Notes: generated by a model not told the origin, from the letters alone. Positions 9,859 to 19,195 are shown, numbered from the stretch's first letter. The stretch: DNA of 64,000 bases from Lutjanus erythropterus (GCA_020091685.1 CM034597.1:7388532-7452531), one strand, 5' to 3'. A program made the numbers and translations.

Positions 9859-11194
9859 GTTTGAGAGGAGAAACTATCTCACAGCAGGAGGTGAAACAAC
9901 AAGTATCATCGAATCAGATGACTCACTTTCTGTTGGTTGCCCTGAAACTCAGGAGCCTGGACTGCTACATTCTTGAATGACATGAGGCGTGGAGTTTGGT
10001 CTCCGGTCGGTGGAGCGGTGACTGCGCCGACGTTCATGAACATTCTGCAGAGGTGGAGACAAAATAGGAGCGGTGAGTTTCTGCTGTTGTTTTAGTTTGG
10101 TCTCCAGGATAGTGTGTATGATGCTGCTGTACCTGATCACTTCGGCCACTGGGCCATATCAAACACCACATCCTGGCAGCTGATCCCTGATGAAGTCCAC
10201 CAGTGTGATCAGGCTCTGGAGGCTGGAGTTCATGTAGCAGATCTGGGACGGGTTTGGAAACCTGACACACAAACACAACACAACATGGATTTATGTTTTT
10301 GTTGCACATGTCTTTGGTTCAGCGATGTGACAGAGGAACAAGAACTTGTTGCAGTTGATTCTGAAAAGCGCATGATTTTTATTGGATTTTGTAAAAGGCC
10401 AATGACGTGAGGCTCATTTTTGTGGCCTGTGGTTTAGTTCAATTTAAAAGGATTAAAATTGAAGATAAACTCACTAATTACTTCCATACACTCCCATTTT
10501 GAGGAGCTAGTCTGATTTTAATCAGTTTTTAGAGAATATTTTGGGAATGAAGGCAAAAATGTCTATGTGGTGTAACTTCAAACAAATAATTACACTTGTT
10601 TTAAAATGATTTTTCCAAAACTGAAATCAAATATAACACAAAGTTCACGCTCTGCTCATATTGGAAAAATGCATCAAATTTAAATGTAGAATAATCCTAC
10701 TAAAATCTGTTTCAATGTCACGTTTTAAAATGAGGTAAATTCTTTTCATGAGAACACTTACATACATATAATATACATACAAATATTATATGTACATTTG
10801 TCATTCTTTGTGGTTACACCACTTGACATTTTCAGGTGTATTCATCTTACTTTTGTAAAGAAAATGGTGAAATTAACATTTCAAATGACACAAACCAACA
10901 TGAACACAAAATGTACATTTTAATAAACCTGATGCATGTTTTTAAAACAAGTTTTCAAAAGAATTGAAAGAATTTGAATTGCTCATCTTGCCAACTCTTA
11001 TTTGTCACTGAGCCAAAAGAAAGAATCAAAAGCTTTCTTTTATATGTGTGTGTGTGTGTGTGTGTGTTTTAATGCAGACTTACTCACCCAAACTTCTGAC
11101 CTCCATAGAGCACTCCAGGGGCTGTCTGAGAAGATGTCCCCAGCTGTCCAACGATCTCAAAATGGACAGAACAATTTTGGTTCTTGTTTTGACT
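7470..11194 (-). CDS. USP37-like ubiquitin-specific protease, catalytic domain and C-terminus
   Basis: Exons on the minus strand spell the ubiquitin C-terminal hydrolase (peptidase C19) fold in order: the Cys box ICYMNSSLQSL (10133-10261), DAHEFL (9671-9819), a C..C-type segment CGAQSTQEEDFSSLSLTL (9337-9439), LDFKCDC (9145-9220), VLMLHLKRF (8856-8962), DSQYRLVS..ISHLGS (8680-8737), then HYISDG..DRWLTYND and RRSAYILFYRRQ (8390-8539). This arrangement without long inserts is that of the teleost multicopy proteins annotated as ubiquitin carboxyl-terminal hydrolase 37-like, which remove ubiquitin from substrates. The nucleophile Cys, the His and the Asn/Asp are all encoded. Several exons carry shifts; adding back lost repeated bases recovers the frame and the intron phases. 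It is therefore either a pseudogene or an intact gene with consensus errors. The 5' end is uncertain. Confidence 0.8.
7762..8080 (+). repeat. Dispersed or duplicated block, copy 2
   Basis: Homologue of 3828-4160, same orientation, differing by small indels and substitutions. Confidence 0.75.
8134..8205 (-). CDS. Duplicated C-terminal exon (copy D1)
   Basis: This matches 7532-7598 closely (one 3-bp length difference), with an AG before TGGAGGAGG and a GTAAGA donor. It lies between the last catalytic exon and D2 in transcript order. The read-through frame corresponding to D2 is EEVQEEVPDQLHLVEEETL. The acceptor is altered (CAAG instead of CAG), so use of this copy is doubtful. Confidence 0.45.
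   Translation of the reverse strand, partial: WRRYKRRFLTSFISWRRRHSPSP
8390..8539 (-). CDS. USP37-like His-box exon
   Basis: The exon follows CCTGTTAG and ends at a GTAAGA donor. It opens with HYISDG, whose His (8536-8538) is the catalytic base, and continues to DRWLTYNDSIVEETTE, with Asn 8470-8472 and Asp 8467-8469. The tail RRSAYILFYRRQ is in another frame. The 150-bp length is out of phase. Losses in G runs (GGGG to GGG before TGCAC, TGGGAC to TGAC, GAGGCC to GAGCC) would explain all the shifts and give the expected length of 154. Confidence 0.75.
8680..8737 (-). CDS. USP37-like exon before the His box
   Basis: After CCTCTCAG the exon reads GDSQYRLVS, then, one frame on, ISHLGS. It has a GTAAGA donor. 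The YRLVS..SHLGS wording is the strand preceding the His box in USP37/29/26-type proteases. At least one base is missing (GCC to GC), and the 3' end of the exon looks further shortened. Confidence 0.7.
8856..8962 (-). CDS. USP37-like LHLKRF exon
   Basis: The exon is entered in phase with the previous P-K codon and reads VLMLHLKRFA, the conserved USP core strand. A second frame then gives RHLQKLNSKIELLRKLL and VKSSQ up to the GTAAGA donor. Two losses (TTT to TT in the Phe codon and CC to C) reconcile the frames and the exon phase (107 + 2 = 109). Confidence 0.75.
9145..9220 (-). CDS. USP37-like LDFKCDC exon
   Basis: The exon reads ETDLDFKCDC, then in the next frame ANTSVQQSGFKTLP. It sits between a TGTCCAG acceptor and a GTAAGT donor. 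It is one base short of the required phase; AA to A after the second Cys codon would explain this. Confidence 0.72.
9337..9439 (-). CDS. USP37-like exon, intact
   Basis: The exon follows TTTGTGTAG and reads (S)CGAQSTQEEDFSSLSLTL, then VQHKSVQDMLQDYLM, to a GTAAGA donor. It is fully open with consistent phases on both sides. The E.DF..LSL.L..SVQ..L..Y pattern is standard for the USP37 group. Confidence 0.8.
9671..9819 (-). CDS. USP37-like DAHEFL exon, intact
   Basis: The exon is entered after a long (TG)n tract and TAG, and starts DAHEFLTTVLYQIRCLSP. It ends RTCK plus AG before GTACGA. The QQDAHEFL-type motif is diagnostic of USPs. The reading frame is intact over 149 bp. Confidence 0.82.
9822..9855. 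repeat. (CA)n microsatellite in the acceptor tract
   Basis: A dinucleotide run of about 34 bp lies immediately upstream (in transcript sense, TG-rich) of the DAHEFL exon acceptor, in the position of the polypyrimidine tract. Length variation could affect splicing; that is inference. Confidence 0.9.
9927..10044 (-). CDS. USP37-like exon before DAHEFL, intact
   Basis: The exon follows CCACCTCTGCAG and precedes GTGAGT. It reads MFMNVGAVTAPPTGDQTP, then RLMSFKNVAVQAPEFQGNQQK. Joined to the next exon it gives the family junction ..NQQK-DAHEFL. Open, 118 bp, phases match. Confidence 0.78.
10133..10261 (-). CDS. USP37-like Cys-box exon
   Basis: The exon reads FPNPSQICYMNSSLQSL, then ITLVDFIRD. The catalytic Cys codon is 10237-10239, with Asn five residues before it as in other USPs (oxyanion position). 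The usual GNTC is SQIC here. After IRD an in-frame TGA appears, and a neighbouring frame gives CQDVVFDM; the original frame resumes at VAEVIR before the GTACAG donor. A 2-bp loss (GATATC to GATC) and a 1-bp loss (GGTCCC to GGCCC) fit the shifts. Confidence 0.75.
11047..11067. repeat. (GT)n microsatellite
   Basis: A short pure GT run 20 bp downstream (plus-strand sense upstream) of the next exon boundary. Confidence 0.8.
11088..11194 (-). CDS. USP37-like exon upstream of the Cys box
   Basis: Between TTTCTCTAG and GTGAGT, the frame that joins correctly to the Cys-box exon is open: CSVHFEIVGQLGTSSQTA, then PGVLYGGQKFG. A second frame is also open but runs into a stop in the next exon, so it is rejected. 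Confidence 0.65.
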
Positions 11195-11837
11195 CTAGAG
11201 AAACAAAGAGACACAAACACACAGTCAAGAAACCCGACAGATAAGAAGCTGTGAAAGCTCTGTGCACATTCATGACTGTTTGCTGTCATTCTCAGATTTA
11301 CAGTGAGCTGCAAACAGCATTATTATGTTTGTGCCTGAACATTAAAGGTTTCAACTTATAACTTTAAATGATTAACTATCATTAACTTTTGCTTTCATGA
11401 GTTTACTCAGGAACTTTTGAAACTATTATTATTTTTGTTTCTAAAACTCAAAGATTCAGGTTTTCTAAAAGAAAAGTAAATTATCTCAACAAAAGATCAC
11501 TGGTTTATTTATTAAGCATGAACAAATTGTGACAAATATCTGGTCTTTCTCTCTGTGTAATGATTCATTGAAGGTTTATAAATCATTTGGTAGTTATTAA
11601 CAAATACTTTTTAAAACTTTTTATTATTATTGTTAACAGTGAAATAGGTACTACTTTGCTTAAATCTGTACACAAACACAGATGTGATCAGATGTTCAGT
11701 AGCAGCGTTGGCAACTGCTCACGGCACATTTCACTTAGTACCAGAACAAGTACTGAGGTTCAGTCAGCGGCCTGCTCCTGATCTTTTGTAGTTTTTGAAT
11801 GAGAAGGTAAAAAGTGTGATGGTGATTGTGCACCTAC

Positions 11838-12394
11838 CTGTTGATGGGTGGGTTCTGCTTGGCCGATGTCTGGGGGCTGCCTGGTCCTGTGAAGTGGTTG
11901 GAATGGGCTGCTCGTCCTTCCTCTCCTTTTGGTCCTTCTGGTCTGTCTGGTTCTCCTGGTGCTCCTGCCTGGTTCTCCTGGTGCTCCTGGTGCTCCTGGT
12001 TCTCCTGGTGCTCCTGGTGCTCCTGGTGCTCCTGGTGCTCCTGGTGCTCCTGGTGCTCCTGGTGCTCCTGGTTCCCTGGTGCTCCTGGTGCTCCTGGTTC
12101 TCCTGGTGCTCCTGGTTCTCCTGGTGCCCCTGGTTCTCCTGGTGATCCTGGTGCCCCTGGTTCTCCTGGTGCTCCTGGTTCTCCTGGTTCTCCTGGTCCT
12201 GCCTGGCTCTCCTGGTGCCCCTGGTTCTCCTGGTGCTCCTGGTGCCTGGTTCTCCTGGTTCTCCTGGTGCTCCTGGCTCTTTTGGTGCCTCCCATTCTTC
12301 TCATCCTTTTTCTCCTGCTCGTCCTCTCCGTCTCAGTTTCCTTACTTAACTTCCCCTTCGTCCTTGGTTTGAGACGGAGAGACTTGATGTTTTT
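11838..12394 (-). CDS. Probable N-terminal low-complexity exon(s)
   Basis: An acceptor CTCCAACAG (ending at 12395) and a donor CAACAG|GTAGGT (11837-11832) bound this stretch. It starts with a basic segment ([15 protein letters not shown] in one frame), then a 9-bp minisatellite, then unique sequence up to the donor. All three frames are open for most of it. The phase needed downstream selects [13 protein letters not shown] at the end. A GTAAGG at about 12352 may instead end a short exon, leaving the repeat in an intron. The coding status of the repeat is unresolved. Confidence 0.4.
11940..12290. repeat. 9-bp minisatellite, CCTGGTGCT/CCTGGTTCT type
   Basis: About 36 units of a 9-mer with several 3-bp and one 1-bp unit irregularities (for example GGTTCCCTGGT near 12070). 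Minus-strand frames read (GAP/GEP)n, (QEH/QEN)n or (RST/RRT)n; plus-strand frames read LLV-type repeats. No stop codon can arise from the unit, so long frames here are automatic and not evidence for collagen. Confidence 0.9.
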
Positions 12395-12787
12395 CTGTTG
12401 GAGAGACAGAAACTCTCGAGATTCAATAATAAACTCACACACTTTGTTATAGAAAATGTACAAGTGCAGACTGGTGCACATGCACTGTAAAAAAAGTTAC
12501 TGCCTGAAAAATTCAATAGTTTTGATTTTAATATTACAATTTTAACATTTACTTTCACTTCAATGAATTTACTCACTATTTTTTTAAATCCAATGTTTTG
12601 AGTTTGTAAAATTCAAAGATTTAAAAAGTTTAAAAGTCAATTATCAGTAAATCAGTAGCTGGTAAAACTTTTTCAAAACTTCAGAATTAGAGTTGGGCTC
12701 AAAACTCAAAATCTACTGCAGTTTAGTTTATTTAATTTATAGTTCATGTGTTTAATGTGAAGCTGTGACACGGTGTGTTAAACCTAC

Positions 12788-12876
12788 ATGGCAGCAGTTT
12801 CAGATTTTCCTCCAAACACTTCTCTTCTTCTTCTTCTTCTTTGTCTCTGTCTCCTGCTCTGGCTGAAGATCTCCAG
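12788..12876 (-). CDS. Candidate 5' exon of the USP37-like gene
   Basis: Bounded by CAACAG and GTAGGT. It contains a (GAA)n tract giving either KKKKKK or EEEEEE stretches, depending on frame. Acidic/basic low-complexity N-termini occur in this family, but the phases do not join cleanly to the next exon. Weak candidate. Confidence 0.25.
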
Positions 12877-13388
12877 CTGTTGCTGTGGTGGCTGGTGGCT
12901 CATTAGAGCAATGACTTGTCATGAGTCTTGTTTTCTTTATTCTGTAGTAAACATTGGAAAAAGCCATGTCAAGCATCTTTTGTTCCCAAATTCTAAATAC
13001 AAATCCTACAAAGAAGTAAAATCAGTTGAAGGTGAAGCTGTGGCACTTCTAGCAAACATACCACTGGTCGACCAAACAGTTTTGCAGCCAAGTGTTGTTT
13101 TTATCTGGGGTCTTGGTGTCAGGAACATCAGCCCAGGCGATTCTGGTGATAAAGACAAACACGGTCAGTTTGGAACAAACAGGACAGTATGAGTCACTTA
13201 TCCATAGTCAGTGTAATAGTCAGCAGGAGAACCAGTGAAGGAAGCTGAGCAATGTACTACTGTTGACAAGCTCAACAGGAAAATGTATTTTAGCCCATAA
13301 AATGACCCACCTACAAAAAGTTACTATCAGTTCAAGTGTAGGTTTTATTGAGAATATTTATAATAATGTAAGAGGAACTTGTTCTTAC

Positions 13389-13452
13389 CTTCTACCAGAA
13401 GTGGAGCATGGTCTGCTGTTATCCTCTTCTGTTTTATTGAGTTTTGATTTTT
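13389..13452 (-). CDS. Candidate 5' exon of the USP37-like gene
   Basis: Bounded by CTTTACAG and GTAAGA, 64 bp. Two frames are open; the one joined from the MFQRF exon hits a stop unless the A run at its start has lost a base. Weak candidate. Confidence 0.3.
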
Positions 13453-13636
13453 CTGTAAAGAATAAAGAAAAAATGACAAATTTATTTCTGAATTGTCTGA
13501 AAAATAAATGCGTGTCTTCATAAAACATGTAAGCTGACTTCAGGAAAACAGGTATCTACCAAACTCAAAGTCAGATAGCTACAAAGATTTCTGATTTCTA
13601 AGTTAAAATGATCAGCATAGAAAATGTGAAACAAAC

Positions 13637-13665
13637 CTCTTCTTGTCCAAAAATCTTTGAAACAT
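13637..13665 (-). CDS. Candidate start exon MFQRFLDKKR
   Basis: An ATG at 13663-13665 is followed by a short basic-aromatic N-terminus and a GTTTGT donor. Short MF.RF..KK-like starts fit what I recall of teleost USP37-like proteins, but this cannot be proven here. Confidence 0.3.
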
Positions 13666-14712
13666 GGTTGCAGTTTTTTCTTTGAAGCTAAAACACGACT
13701 TGTTTGAAACTAACTGACTCAAAGTAAAACTGTCCCTGGTATTGGCAGGTGTTAGAATGGAATTATAACATGGAACTCAATGACATCATTTCAACAGTTA
13801 TTCAGTTCTAGAACACATTAAGAACACAAAAAAAATTAACATATTCAGTTGATTTTGATTTTTAATATCTTACCTCTATGGAAACTATCTTGAAAAGCTA
13901 AAATATATAGTTTATTTTTTTAAAAGCTGCTATAGTTTTCCAGAACAGCTTGCATTGTAGTTTTAACAAAAGTTAGTCAAACAGGAGGAAATATGGAATA
14001 CTTGTCAATGAGATCAAGTCATTTTGTTTTGGGTCTACATGTAGGATTTGTTGACAAGAGGAAAATATACACTGTATAACCAAATATTCACATTAATAAA
14101 TTGTCATAAGTAGTAAAACATAAAACTCATAATTTTTGATTGATAGATAGTTTACCAAACATGAAATTATGTTTTTATGCTTAAAATTAATGAGCTCTGT
14201 CTTGTAGAAAAAAGTTGATTAAAGTCATAATGAAATAAACTAAATATAGTTTTGCTGACCTCTAATCTTTTGTTTTTGTAATTTACCTTTTTCTTAAAAT
14301 AAAATTGGATATTTGAGTTTTAAACCCTCAAAAAAAATCATATTTTAAAAATTGTTCACAGTGAACTATAAACCTGATTTGTCTTTATTTGGGTGCTTGA
14401 AAATTAAATGGTTGCAAATGAAAATATGAAATTATTAACCATTGTTCACTTTAACAATTTTTTTAAATATGCATTTTTGGTCTCTACAACTAAAAGGTTC
14501 AAGTTTATCCAAAGATGAAAATTAAATTATTTCAATGAAACATTATTAGTTTGTAAAACTTTTCAAAGCTTCAGAGTGTGAGTTGGGCTCAAAACAAAAA
14601 ATAAGTGAGTTTAATTAAACATTTTAATTGGGTTTACAGTGTAGATTATCCTCAGACTAACAGAAATACTACATTGAAAATAAGATTTGGCTGTTGAGTA
14701 TCAAATACTTAC
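13666..14712. other. AT-rich intron-like sequence
   Basis: No coding segment or named repeat was seen. A-rich and T-rich runs are frequent. Confidence 0.4.
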
Positions 14713-14764
14713 CTCCTGTAGGCTTGAAAGGTGGGTCTGAAATGTTTGTTTCTTGTCCTTTCAT
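14713..14764 (-). CDS. Candidate alternative first exon MKGQETNISDPPFKPTG
   Basis: An ATG at 14762-14764 opens 17 codons and ends exactly at a strong GTAAGT donor. It could be a first coding exon of the minus-strand gene. There is no family support for the peptide. Confidence 0.3.
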
Positions 14765-15990
14765 GGACGACAGCAGCTGAAGTCGGCTTGGATTCACAGA
14801 TCACAGGAGACACGTCACAGTTTCAGATCAAGAAAAGCTACAACATCCACTGAAACTTCACAAACAGTATAAGCTGTCTGTATGATAGCTAGCGTAGCGA
14901 GAACACAACTTACACTGGCATGGTTAGCAGTTTGTGTGCAGTTATGTGTGACAAAGGTGAACAGTGCTGATGACAAACTGTCAGTATGTGTTTATCCATA
15001 TTTGTTCATATATTGGCCATTTAGGTTTAGAGGTGTGTCAGGCCACAGAGAATATCTGCAAAACCATGGTCAAAATTAACAAGTGTTTCTGAAATAACAT
15101 TAATTTAGCTTAGTGAATTATATTCAGACAGTCATTAATGCACAATAAAACAATTTAATTTCATAATTTGTTGGATTTAACAAGTTTTAAGAAGCAGATT
15201 AACAGTGTTTGTTACAGAAACACTGTCACTTTGCTATCTGAAACCACTGTTTTTGAGTCTGATTTCTGCTGTGACATCAAAATGTCTGCCATAATAAGAC
15301 CTACTGCACACTACATCTATGTTTCAGTTTTTAAGAGACTGTGTAAATTTTGAGAGACAAAATAAGACAAAGCTTTGCTGAGTCATTCAAACTGACCTGT
15401 TTTCTGCTCACGACATATCAAAAATGGCTAATTGGCTAGCAGTCTCACTATAGCCACGTTTTCTTTTTTTCTTTTAAGAGAGTCTTAAGTTTTGAAGGAC
15501 AAAATCACACAAAGTCCTCTTAAAATGAAAAGTGGAATTAAACAATAAAACTAACCAGACGATTTTACTGTGACTGCCATTTTAGGTTTAGAATAACCAT
15601 GAGCTTATGGTGGCTAATGTTAGCTAACATTTAGATAGATACTGCTGTGAAACTTAGTGTTGATGAGTCGACAAGGTAACCAGGTTTCTGCTGTGACATG
15701 TCATAACGTCCGCCATAATAAATATATCTTAATAAATAGCATTAGCAGAACAACGTAATATGCAGGTAATACAGCTGGCAAGCATAGTGGTCATTCAGCC
15801 AATACTCTTATTTTATGGTGTCACATATGACGTTATTCACCAAATAAATAACATTACAATAACACAAAATTAGTTTTACAAATACAAACATATAGTCTTT
15901 GGACGTACATTTATGTCACGTTTCTAAATAAATTTAAAGAAGAATTAAATGGGAAAATGAACGCTAAAAAAGTAGAAATGTGCGCGCTGA
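14765..15990. other. Intergenic, 5' of the minus-strand gene
   Basis: No coding evidence. Short wordings such as TGGCTAATGTTAGCTAAC (15612) and repeated CATAATAA-containing phrases (15288 and 15710) hint at repeat remnants. A sentence-level repeat, TTTCTGCTGTGACAT followed by CAAAATGTC/CATAACGTC, occurs at 15263 and 15687. Confidence 0.4.
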
Positions 15991-16113
15991 ATTCTGGGTC
16001 ATTGCTGGTTGGACATCGCAATACTACTGTGAGGAAAATGGATGAAGCGTTAGCTCGCTAGTGAAACGACAAGAACTGCAAGTAACTGAGAAACAAGCAA
16101 CATACAAACGCAA
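15975..16113 (+). promoter_or_regulatory. Possible promoter and noncoding first exon
   Basis: This short CpG-containing patch in AT-rich surroundings ends in CGCAAA|GTAAGT, a strong donor. Its only ATG (16040) stops after seven codons, so it would be untranslated. It lies about 1.2 kb upstream of the minus-strand gene start, so a divergent promoter is possible. Inference only. Confidence 0.25.
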
Positions 16114-16705
16114 AGTAAGTTTCAGAGGCCAGAATTGAAAAGCAGCTTCCAACATTGTTTTCTTTCAGAAAGAATGAAATAGTAAACCTGCGTTGTTCTC
16201 ATGGATGCACAGTGCGAAGGAGAATGCACCTTTCGTCTAGAAGTTATCTATGATTTTATTTGACTAATAACTTAATCAATTTACACGCTAATGTTTTTGT
16301 GTATTTGCTAGACATGACTAACGTCAGTGTGAAGTGCGTCGTCGTCTGTTCACTGCATATGAAATTAAAGCAAACACAGGTGATATCAGTGAATGAAGGT
16401 TTCCTCTGCAACACCTACACAGGTGTTTTCCTTAATCTAGCTCCTTGATTAAACCTCTGCTCAAGTTCAAGTTGAACTGCAATGGGAATACCTTTTCATA
16501 GACATGTTGACACGTCAAGTGTTGGGAGGATTATTTTAAACGTTTTCAGAAACAGTTGCTAACCTGTACCTGTTTAAAAATGCAGTCAATGTAACGTAAT
16601 CCAAGTATCCCAACACTCAAGTAATTTAACAGTTACTTTCCGTTACTTTTGGACTGCCTCAATATAAAATATGGTGAAGTTGTTTAACCTGATATGATGT
16701 TTTAT

Positions 16706-17292
16706 AGGGCTGCAACTAAAGAATATTTTCATGATCAATTAATTGGCTGATTATTTCTCAATGAATCAATCCGTTGTTTGGTCCCTGAAATGTCAGAAAA
16801 TAATGAAAAATTTTGATCAAAGCTCAAGATGCGTCTTCAAATGTCTTGTTTTGCCCACAACTCAAAGATATTCAGTTTACCATCAAGAATAAAAAACCAG
16901 AAAATATTAATAAATATAATATAAATAAATAGTCTTTCCTGTAATCATTATTTCATTATTGATTACTGTGTTGTATTTCTCCATTTATCATTTTATCAAT
17001 TAGTTATTTGGTCCTAAAAATGACAGAAAATTGTGAAAAATGTTGATCAGTTTTAAGATTACATCCTCAAATATCTTGTTTGGTACACAACTCAAAATAT
17101 TCAGTGTACTGTTACAGAGCAGTAAAGAAACCAAAAAATATTCATATTTAAGAAGCTGAAATCTGAGAATTTAACTTTTTTAAAAAATAAATAAATAAAT
17201 AAAAAATAACTCAAAACAGTTATGTTATGTATCAGTTAAGTATATGCAGAGTAATTAATAGTCCTTTAATAGATTAATTGTTGTGGCTCTGT
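16706..17292 (+). repeat. Dispersed family A, two overlapping copies
   Basis: The block starts AGGGCTGCAACTAAAG and ends GATTAATTGTTGTGGCTCT; these are imperfect inverse complements, so the family has inverted termini. It contains the family core CAAAGATATTCAGTTTAC, then AAACCAGAAAATATT, twice (about 16865 and 17095). No coding capacity. Confidence 0.75.
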
Positions 17293-17580
17293 GTTTTACA
17301 TTTGTTGTTGGGTTTATTAATTATCCAGCTGTTCCTTCCTTTGATATGTGCAATTTAATGATTGATTGATTGAAGTCAAAAAATGGTGAAATTTCCACCA
17401 GTGAACATTTTGCAGGAGTGAGTTTGTCATTCTTTATTTCTTTATTTTCATTTTAATCCTACTAATAATCCCCATTTTAACTAAATACATCTGTCTTTTC
17501 TATCTGTAGCTGTAATGGAATACAGTTGCCTTTTTGTATCCAGATTACATAATGATAACATGATGTAGTGTTTCCTATAG

Positions 17581-17681
17581 AGACAGTGAGGCTGTTGAAA
17601 ACTTTGTGTTTTAACTGCCCTCTGCTGCTGAAGCCTGTTTATGTTCACTTGACATGCGAGGTGGACTTCATCCCCAACAAG
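17581..17681 (+). other. Orphan exon-like open segment
   Basis: This 101-bp segment lies between TTTCCTATAG and GTAACA. It is open in one frame for 33 codons (starts TVRLLKTLCFNCPLLL, ends CEVDFIPNK) and has a different base composition from its flanks. I do not recognise the peptide and it does not join in frame to the exon-like patch at 16.1 kb. It may be a real exon of an unknown or noncoding transcript, or chance. Confidence 0.25.
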
Positions 17682-17692
17682 GTAACAACAGT

Positions 17693-18880
17693 TAATTGCA
17701 AAATAATTTTTTGACCATATTGTGCAGGCTTAATGGCAGTGACAGAATTTGGGAAGACCACAGAAAACAAATGACATTTGACTTAAACATTCTGTTAAAG
17801 ATTTAAAATCTCAGTTGGCAGCATTCACAGTCTCAGAGCCCTGAAACTCACCGATGAAATGAAGACTTAATGTTATTAATCACACCTGTGTTTGACAAGT
17901 TAGAATATCTCCTGTAATAAATTTAAAGTCGGTGGAGGTCTAAATTGTCCGACCTAACTGGAGGAATAAAACTAACAGGGAGAGTGAGGAGATGTAGTAT
18001 GGTCTGTATTTCCACACGTCTCTGAGAATAAGAATAATCCGACAGTGTCAAGGATGTGCAGGGATTTTAAATCTCCTCTGTCCTGTCAGGATATGGCTGT
18101 TGATCACATGAGGGCCATTGAAGCATCTGTCAATATCCCAATGTAACAAATATGACTAGAGACATTGAAATGTTGGGAAAAGGTGTGGCTGTTTTTTTTC
18201 ATGGTGCCACCAGAATTCAGCCCTTGTCACACAGTTGCCAGTTGTAATCACTTATTCAGGGATGTTGGATGAACAGTTTGAGAGAGTCCTTTGTAGAGCA
18301 GCCTCAGCTCCAGTCTGTCTCACTGTACTGAACCAGTGAGGCAAGCTTTCTTGGCAGAAAATAATATTTTCTCTGTCAATTCATAAGGGCTCATCGTTAA
18401 TTAAATATTTATTGACTCTCAGTAGAACCAATTTATGGTAATATGATCATATTGTTTCATTGTTTTACAAATTTCTGCTGTCCAAAATAATGATTCCATG
18501 CAAATTGTAATCAAAAACCACCCAAATGTATTTATTTTGATTTACCCAGTTTTTCCTAAGCACTGGCAACATTTTTATACTGAAGTGAAATCAATTTTTG
18601 GGGATTGGTGGCATTCTAACAATGGCATTGACTAAATTAGAAAAACATGATGTTAATTAGTGCAGGCCATTCCACCTCTTGGCTTTGTTTACTTAAATCA
18701 TGTTAATTAACCAATCATGACATATGTGTCATGTGCTGTACTGTATAAATGTCCTATTCTCTACTTTGTCCGTGAGGAGAATAAAGGCGCGTGAAATTAA
18801 AGTAGCGTAAGCATTCTGCATATGCATTGGGCTTATGACTGCCACGCATGCACTGAATAGGAGTTTCTCACAGTGCCTTC
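17693..18880. other. Intergenic, no gene seen
   Basis: Unique-looking AT-rich sequence without recognisable coding or repeat content. Confidence 0.4.
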
Positions 18881-18896
18881 ACAAAATCTGAAAGTT

Positions 18897-19195
18897 TGCA
18901 CAGTTAATTGCAGTCTCAATAAAATTGCAATATCAAATCATAGAACCAGAACCAAATCACATTATTTTGAAAAAGGAAATATGTAAAATAAATAAAATAA
19001 GAGACCACATGTTTGTTTGGTACAGACCTCAATAAATATCACAATGATCATAATGATTTTAATAGTTTTTCAGTAAACATGAAAATTATAATACAAAACT
19101 GATCATTTCCATTAATTGTATTGTATTGCTATCACAATTTTGAAATAATTGCAATCTGACTTTTTTTTTTTTTTTACCAAACTGTGCAGCCCTAA
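18897..19195 (+). repeat. Dispersed family B copy
   Basis: Runs from AATTGCAGTCTCAATAAAAT to CTGTGCAGCCCTAA and shares CAGAACCAAATCAC, GAAAAAGGA and TTTTTCAGTAAACATG with copies at 20892 and 42652. The terminal TGTGCAGCCCTA is the inverse of the TAGGGTTGCACA-type start in other copies, so termini are inverted. Confidence 0.65.

Noticed and set aside
10045..10132. Exon extension through IRYSSIIHTILETKL
   Set aside because: The segment has a GTACAG donor, a pyrimidine-rich end and CTGCAG acceptor, and joining 10133 to 10044 gives the family-like VIR-MFMNVG; it is an 88-bp intron.
11088..11194. Alternative reading VKTRTKIVLSILRSLDSW for the exon upstream of the Cys box
   Set aside because: This frame meets a stop in the next exon and does not join to the Cys box, whereas the neighbouring frame joins as GGQKFG-FPNPSQIC.
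11795..12452. Plus-strand frames with long Leu/Val or Ser/Trp/Cys repeats
   Set aside because: Mirror frames of the same minisatellite; repeat composition only.
11834..12481. A 215-codon minus-strand frame with Gly-X-Pro repeats, looking like collagen
   Set aside because: The frame follows from a 9-bp minisatellite without stops. Gly-X-Y periodicity switches to QEH after an 8-bp unit and no collagen-specific domain flanks it.
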